A stretch of 8,457 bases of DNA. Source: an uncultured Moraxellaceae bacterium (lineage in GTDB: Bacteria > Pseudomonadota > Gammaproteobacteria > Pseudomonadales > Moraxellaceae). The stretch covers positions 1 to 8,457 of the forward strand of contig CALEYY010000333.1 of the NCBI GenBank assembly GCA_937928295.1. Reading direction: 5' to 3'. A program made the position numbers and the translations under genes. The notes under the pieces are model-generated. The model was not told the DNA's origin. It saw only the letters and a list, made by a program, of their open reading frames with translations, and ran no database searches. This document shows, piece after piece, positions 6,302 to 8,457 of the stretch; position 1 is the first letter of the stretch; each line of letters begins with the position of its first letter.

Positions 6302-7351
6302 TCATTTCACTAAAATAGCTGCCGTTATCGCACCAAAGAAGCTGCCATTATTAACTTGCCCACCACTGGTTCCAGCTGCTTTATAGTTCTCAATAAACCG
6401 CCCTTCAATATATTTTCCACTTCCGCCTACCGATGCTGTAATCCTGAATGGTGCAAATGCCACAATTGGCAGAGGTACACTTTTACTCAAATCTGGTGAG
6501 TCCACCACCGGCATCAATACTTCCAAGTAGCCGCCATTGGCCGTAACCATCTGCTGCACAGCGCTATAGATTGAGTTCTCTGTACCAGACTGAATAAAGG
6601 TTTCATCAAGTAGATTAAGATCAATATTATTGCCATCCACTAATAACTGCTTTGCCACTCGCGCACTCTGACTAAACAAGTCCAGCGAAGTCCATTGTCC
6701 CGCCGAACAATTATCATAATGATAAGAGGAACCTATTCTGATATTTTGTGTTGGATTCAACGGTGCGCCATTGGCCCAGAATTGATTAAACATGCATTTA
6801 TTTAACACCATCGGAAACAACGTTCCAGCACTTGCAAATCCAGGCGTGGTGATAACTGCGACGGCTGAGGCCGTCAGGCTACTCTGCCGCAGGCCCAGCA
6901 ACGGTGCAAAAATAAACTGCAGTGGGCCATGGTTGATACCCTGCTCGCGTGCAATAGTTACTTTCACGGCAGGATTCTCACCTAGTTGCGGTGCAGCTGG
7001 CGGCACATCATAGGCTCTTAAACCACCTACGCCATTAACGGGCCAGAACCCCAACTCAACTTGCCCCTCAAGTAATGCTTCTTGCTCAGAAAAATTAAGC
7101 GGTATCGCCTGATGAGCAGCTAACTCAGCTGCAGTCCAGTTTGGTTGAATATACTGCTGAAGCTTCCCCGCACCAGCCAAGGCAGCAGCATCAGCAGCAT
7201 TTTGCAACTCATTACGCACAATCATGATTCGGCCAATATCAACTACCAAGGCTGCAAGCCCGAGCATCACAATGAGCAATGGCACCATCATGACCATTAA
7301 AGCACCGCGCTGACTGTTACCCAAAAAAAGTAGTCTAAATTTTGAATTCAT
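6302..7351 (-). CDS. tadG: TadG-like pilus assembly protein (TadE/G-like N-terminal domain, no visible VWA domain)
   Basis: This is a Tad-locus envelope protein of 349 residues. The N-terminus has the typical TadG signature: QRGALMVMMVPLLIVMLG and AALVVDIGRIMIV (about 14-46, one membrane helix) followed by RNELQNAADAAALAGA (46-61). The rest is predicted to be periplasmic. There is no Glu at +5 after the Gly, so it is not a prepilin peptidase substrate like TadE. I see no MIDAS (DxSxS) motif, so the von Willebrand domain of long TadG proteins seems absent. Four cysteines or cysteine-like sites are limited to C186 and C215. The start at 7351 is chosen for GGGAGGAG directly upstream; the upstream in-frame ATG at 7411 would overlap tadE and lacks such a site. 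The C-terminus resembles that of the partial gene at 7999. Confidence 0.85.
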   Translation of the reverse strand: MNSKFRLLFLGNSQRGALMVMMVPLLIVMLGLAALVVDIGRIMIVRNELQNAADAAALAGAGKLQQYIQPNWTAAELAAHQAIPLNFSEQEALLEGQVELGFWPVNGVGGLRAYDVPPAAPQLGENPAVKVTIAREQGINHGPLQFIFAPLLGLRQSSLTASAVAVITTPGFASAGTLFPMVLNKCMFNQFWANGAPLNPTQNIRIGSSYHYDNCSAGQWTSLDLFSQSARVAKQLLVDGNNIDLNLLDETFIQSGTENSIYSAVQQMVTANGGYLEVLMPVVDSPDLSKSVPLPIVAFAPFRITASVGGSGKYIEGRFIENYKAAGTSGGQVNNGSFFGAITAAILVK

Positions 7352-7382
7352 AACTCCTCCCGCAACACTCGAAATATATTGC

Positions 7383-7817
7383 TCATTCAAAGCGCATTGT
7401 GGATCTAGCATGCAGTAACAAGGATGTAGTGCCTAACGCAAAAGAAAGACCCGTATAGGAGTAGCGAATACTCACCGTGAGCGGATCGCCTGGCTTGCGA
7501 CCAGAGGCATAATCAAGCTGAACTTCCGGCACTCTAGTACTGGAAAGCGTGACAAGATTTTTCGCGCAGTAATCCAGTGCGGTGGCAACTATTTCCGCAT
7601 CACTGGCTGCCGGCACAGTAAACATGACACCGGCCCGAGCGGCCTCCCGGCTGGCGTTGGTGATGATGGCTTGGTTGTACAGCGCCAAACCGTAGGTGAT
7701 AACAGCAAAGATCAAGGACAGAAAAAAGGGCAGCACCAAAGCAAGCTCAATGAGAGCCAGCCCTTGCTGTGCCTGACTTTTATGCTGCTTGCATCTGACA
7801 TGGAAGACTGCCTTCAT
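7383..7817 (-). CDS. tadE: TadE-like minor pseudopilin
   Basis: This is a TadE-family (PF07811-like) protein of 144 residues. A basic leader ends at G19, followed by LALIELALVLPFFLSLIFAV: a prepilin-type site with Glu at +5, then a membrane helix. Next comes NQAIITNASREAARAGV (about 48-64), which matches the conserved AsnAlaSer-ArgGluAlaAlaArgAlaGly stretch of TadE. The C-terminal part is periplasmic (SVSIRYSYTG-like beta pattern). TadE proteins are processed by the TadV peptidase and are needed for pilus assembly. The start at 7817 has GGAGGAG 8 bases upstream. An in-frame ATG at 7847 would add 10 residues but has no Shine-Dalgarno. The ribosome site lies inside a predicted stem-loop, listed separately. 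tadG follows after 31 bases. Confidence 0.9.
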   Translation of the reverse strand: MKAVFHVRCKQHKSQAQQGLALIELALVLPFFLSLIFAVITYGLALYNQAIITNASREAARAGVMFTVPAASDAEIVATALDYCAKNLVTLSSTRVPEVQLDYASGRKPGDPLTVSIRYSYTGLSFALGTTSLLLHARSTMRFE

Positions 7818-7820
7818 GTC

Positions 7821-7883
7821 TGCAACTCCTCCGAGGGTTACCAGCATGAAGTGTCTGGTAATTCGGAGGCAACTTCAGTTGCA
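7821..7883 (-). promoter_or_regulatory. tadE leader: nested stem-loop that sequesters the ribosome binding site
   Basis: Read on the minus strand, three 7-base segments each have an exact reverse complement in nested order. TGCAACT (7883-7877) pairs with AGTTGCA (7827-7821), CCTCCGA (7869-7863) with TCGGAGG (7834-7828), and TTACCAG (7861-7855) with CTGGTAA (7844-7838). They are separated by a 7-base bulge, a 1x3 internal loop and a 10-base apical loop. The tadE Shine-Dalgarno GGAGGAG (7832-7826) is fully inside the paired part and the ATG lies 3 bases after the structure. No T-run follows, so this is not a terminator. A competing hairpin GCAAC-TGAA-GTTGC (7882-7869) can form at the 5' side. 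It probably controls tadE translation; function is inference. Confidence 0.7.
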
Positions 7884-7921
7884 AACCTGTGAGCATTGCG
7901 TAGCGGATCGGTTTATCAGAG

Positions 7922-7930
7922 ACAATATCA
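7922..7930 (-). promoter_or_regulatory. Possible extended -10 promoter for tadE-tadG (weak)
   Basis: The 181 bases between the right-edge gene and tadE contain, on the minus strand, TGATATTGT: an extended -10 (TG, one base, TATTGT). No good -35 lies upstream. A transcript from here would start at about 7915 and carry the whole tadE leader stem-loop. Read-through from the upstream gene is the alternative. Confidence 0.25.
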
Positions 7931-7998
7931 CTGATGCCCTATAGAAGAATTTCGACTTCAGATACGTAGGAAGCTATCTTGGTTGCATGGCTTGGCTT

Positions 7999-8457
7999 CT
8001 ATTTCACTAGGAAAGCTTTTGTAATAACACCTGAAAATAGTGCACCATCAAGATCAGGTGTACCAGCAACAAATTTTTTCGGGGATGCCACTTTAAACTC
8101 TATATAAGGAACTGGCCCGCCCTTGCTGCCATCGGGCTTCTTTTTATCTACTTTAATAACATCAAGAGAAATAAAGTCCTTGAGTGGAACCTCTCCATTT
8201 TTAGTATCGCCAATCAAGCTTGAAGCAACCACAGGAACTAGAACTGTGAGCTTATCACCAGTCGGCAGATTCCCCAGAATGGTATCCAATGTATTAAAAA
8301 GTGATTGCGTTGTTCCATTTTTAAGATCAGTCAATATTACGGAGTCTTTAAAAACAGGAGCTTGATCCGGATTTTCCAACAAATTTTTAACTTTGCTGGC
8401 CCCCTCGCAACCCGAACCCGTACAAAATGGTGCCCACTGCCCCACCGCTTGCGTTGC
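7999..8457 (-). CDS. Second TadG-like protein, 3' part only (5' end outside window)
   Basis: The frame is open from the right edge to a TAG at 7999 and gives 152 C-terminal residues. No family motif is visible on its own, but it resembles the C-terminal part of the TadG-like protein encoded at 6302-7351. Both have a GQW tripeptide, then an LTVLVPVV/LEVLMPVV strand, a short loop with VPL, a YIE-containing segment (YIEFKV/YIEGRF), and the same ending (FSGVITKAFLVK versus FFGAITAAILVK, then stop). It carries two close cysteines (CTGSGC) near the edge. It is therefore probably the distal half of a TadG-like paralogue whose N-terminal Tad domain lies to the right. The stretch looks richer in A+T and lysine codons than the left operon. 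A TadG-like origin is inference from the paralogue comparison. Confidence 0.7.
   Translation of the reverse strand, partial: ATQAVGQWAPFCTGSGCEGASKVKNLLENPDQAPVFKDSVILTDLKNGTTQSLFNTLDTILGNLPTGDKLTVLVPVVASSLIGDTKNGEVPLKDFISLDVIKVDKKKPDGSKGGPVPYIEFKVASPKKFVAGTPDLDGALFSGVITKAFLVK

Noticed and set aside
7352..7411. tadG start at the upstream ATG at 7411
   Set aside because: It would overlap tadE, lacks a ribosome site, and adds residues before the typical TadG N-terminus. The ATG at 7351 has GGGAGGAG directly upstream.
7960..7979. Terminator hairpin after the right-edge gene (AGATA/TATCT)
   Set aside because: Only 5 A+T-rich base pairs, a 10-base loop and no T-run.
1..8457. Mobile elements, CRISPR arrays, tRNA/rRNA genes, defence genes
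   Set aside because: No repeats with spacers, terminal inverted repeats, transposase motifs or RNA gene signatures were seen. The window is a continuous tad locus.

Overview
This window is most of a tad (tight adherence, Flp/type IVc pilus) locus from a proteobacterium. The gene set (CpaB, secretin, TadZ, TadA, TadB, two Flp pilins, TadE, two TadG-like proteins), medium GC content (estimated by eye) and Shine-Dalgarno-led starts fit a beta- or gammaproteobacterium. The genus cannot be called from sequence reading alone. No RNA gene, insertion sequence, integrase or CRISPR array was seen.

Layout. Bases 1-5446 hold a tightly packed operon on the minus strand, in transcription order cpaB/rcpC, cpaC/rcpA (secretin), tadZ/cpaE, tadA/cpaF (ATPase), tadB (platform protein, cut by the left edge). 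Junctions are 4-base overlaps, direct abutment or a 2-base gap. Bases 5447-5779 are a divergent regulatory region with a good sigma-70-type promoter facing right. Bases 5780-6256 hold two near-identical Flp pilin genes on the plus strand, with a strong hairpin directly after the first stop codon. From 6302 rightward the genes are again on the minus strand: tadG-like, tadE, and at the right edge the 3' part of a second tadG-like gene. flp2 and tadG are convergent, 45 bases apart.

How the genes work together. Flp1/Flp2 are the prepilins that form the fibre. TadA powers assembly on the inner-membrane platform (TadB; TadC is expected beyond the left edge). TadZ localises the machine. The secretin CpaC is the outer-membrane gate and CpaB is its periplasmic partner. 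TadE is a minor pseudopilin, and the TadG-like proteins are envelope proteins needed for assembly or tip function. The prepilin peptidase (TadV/CpaA), TadC, TadD and TadF are not in the window.

The most notable signal is non-coding. The tadE leader (7821-7883, minus strand) folds on paper into three stacked 7-bp helices that bury the tadE Shine-Dalgarno. An alternative small hairpin and an in-frame ATG sit in the same element, so it looks like a translational switch. Other points are a TadZ without Walker A, Walker B or receiver aspartate signatures, a compact secretin that seems to lack the BON domain, and a predicted 5'-terminal hairpin on the flp mRNA.
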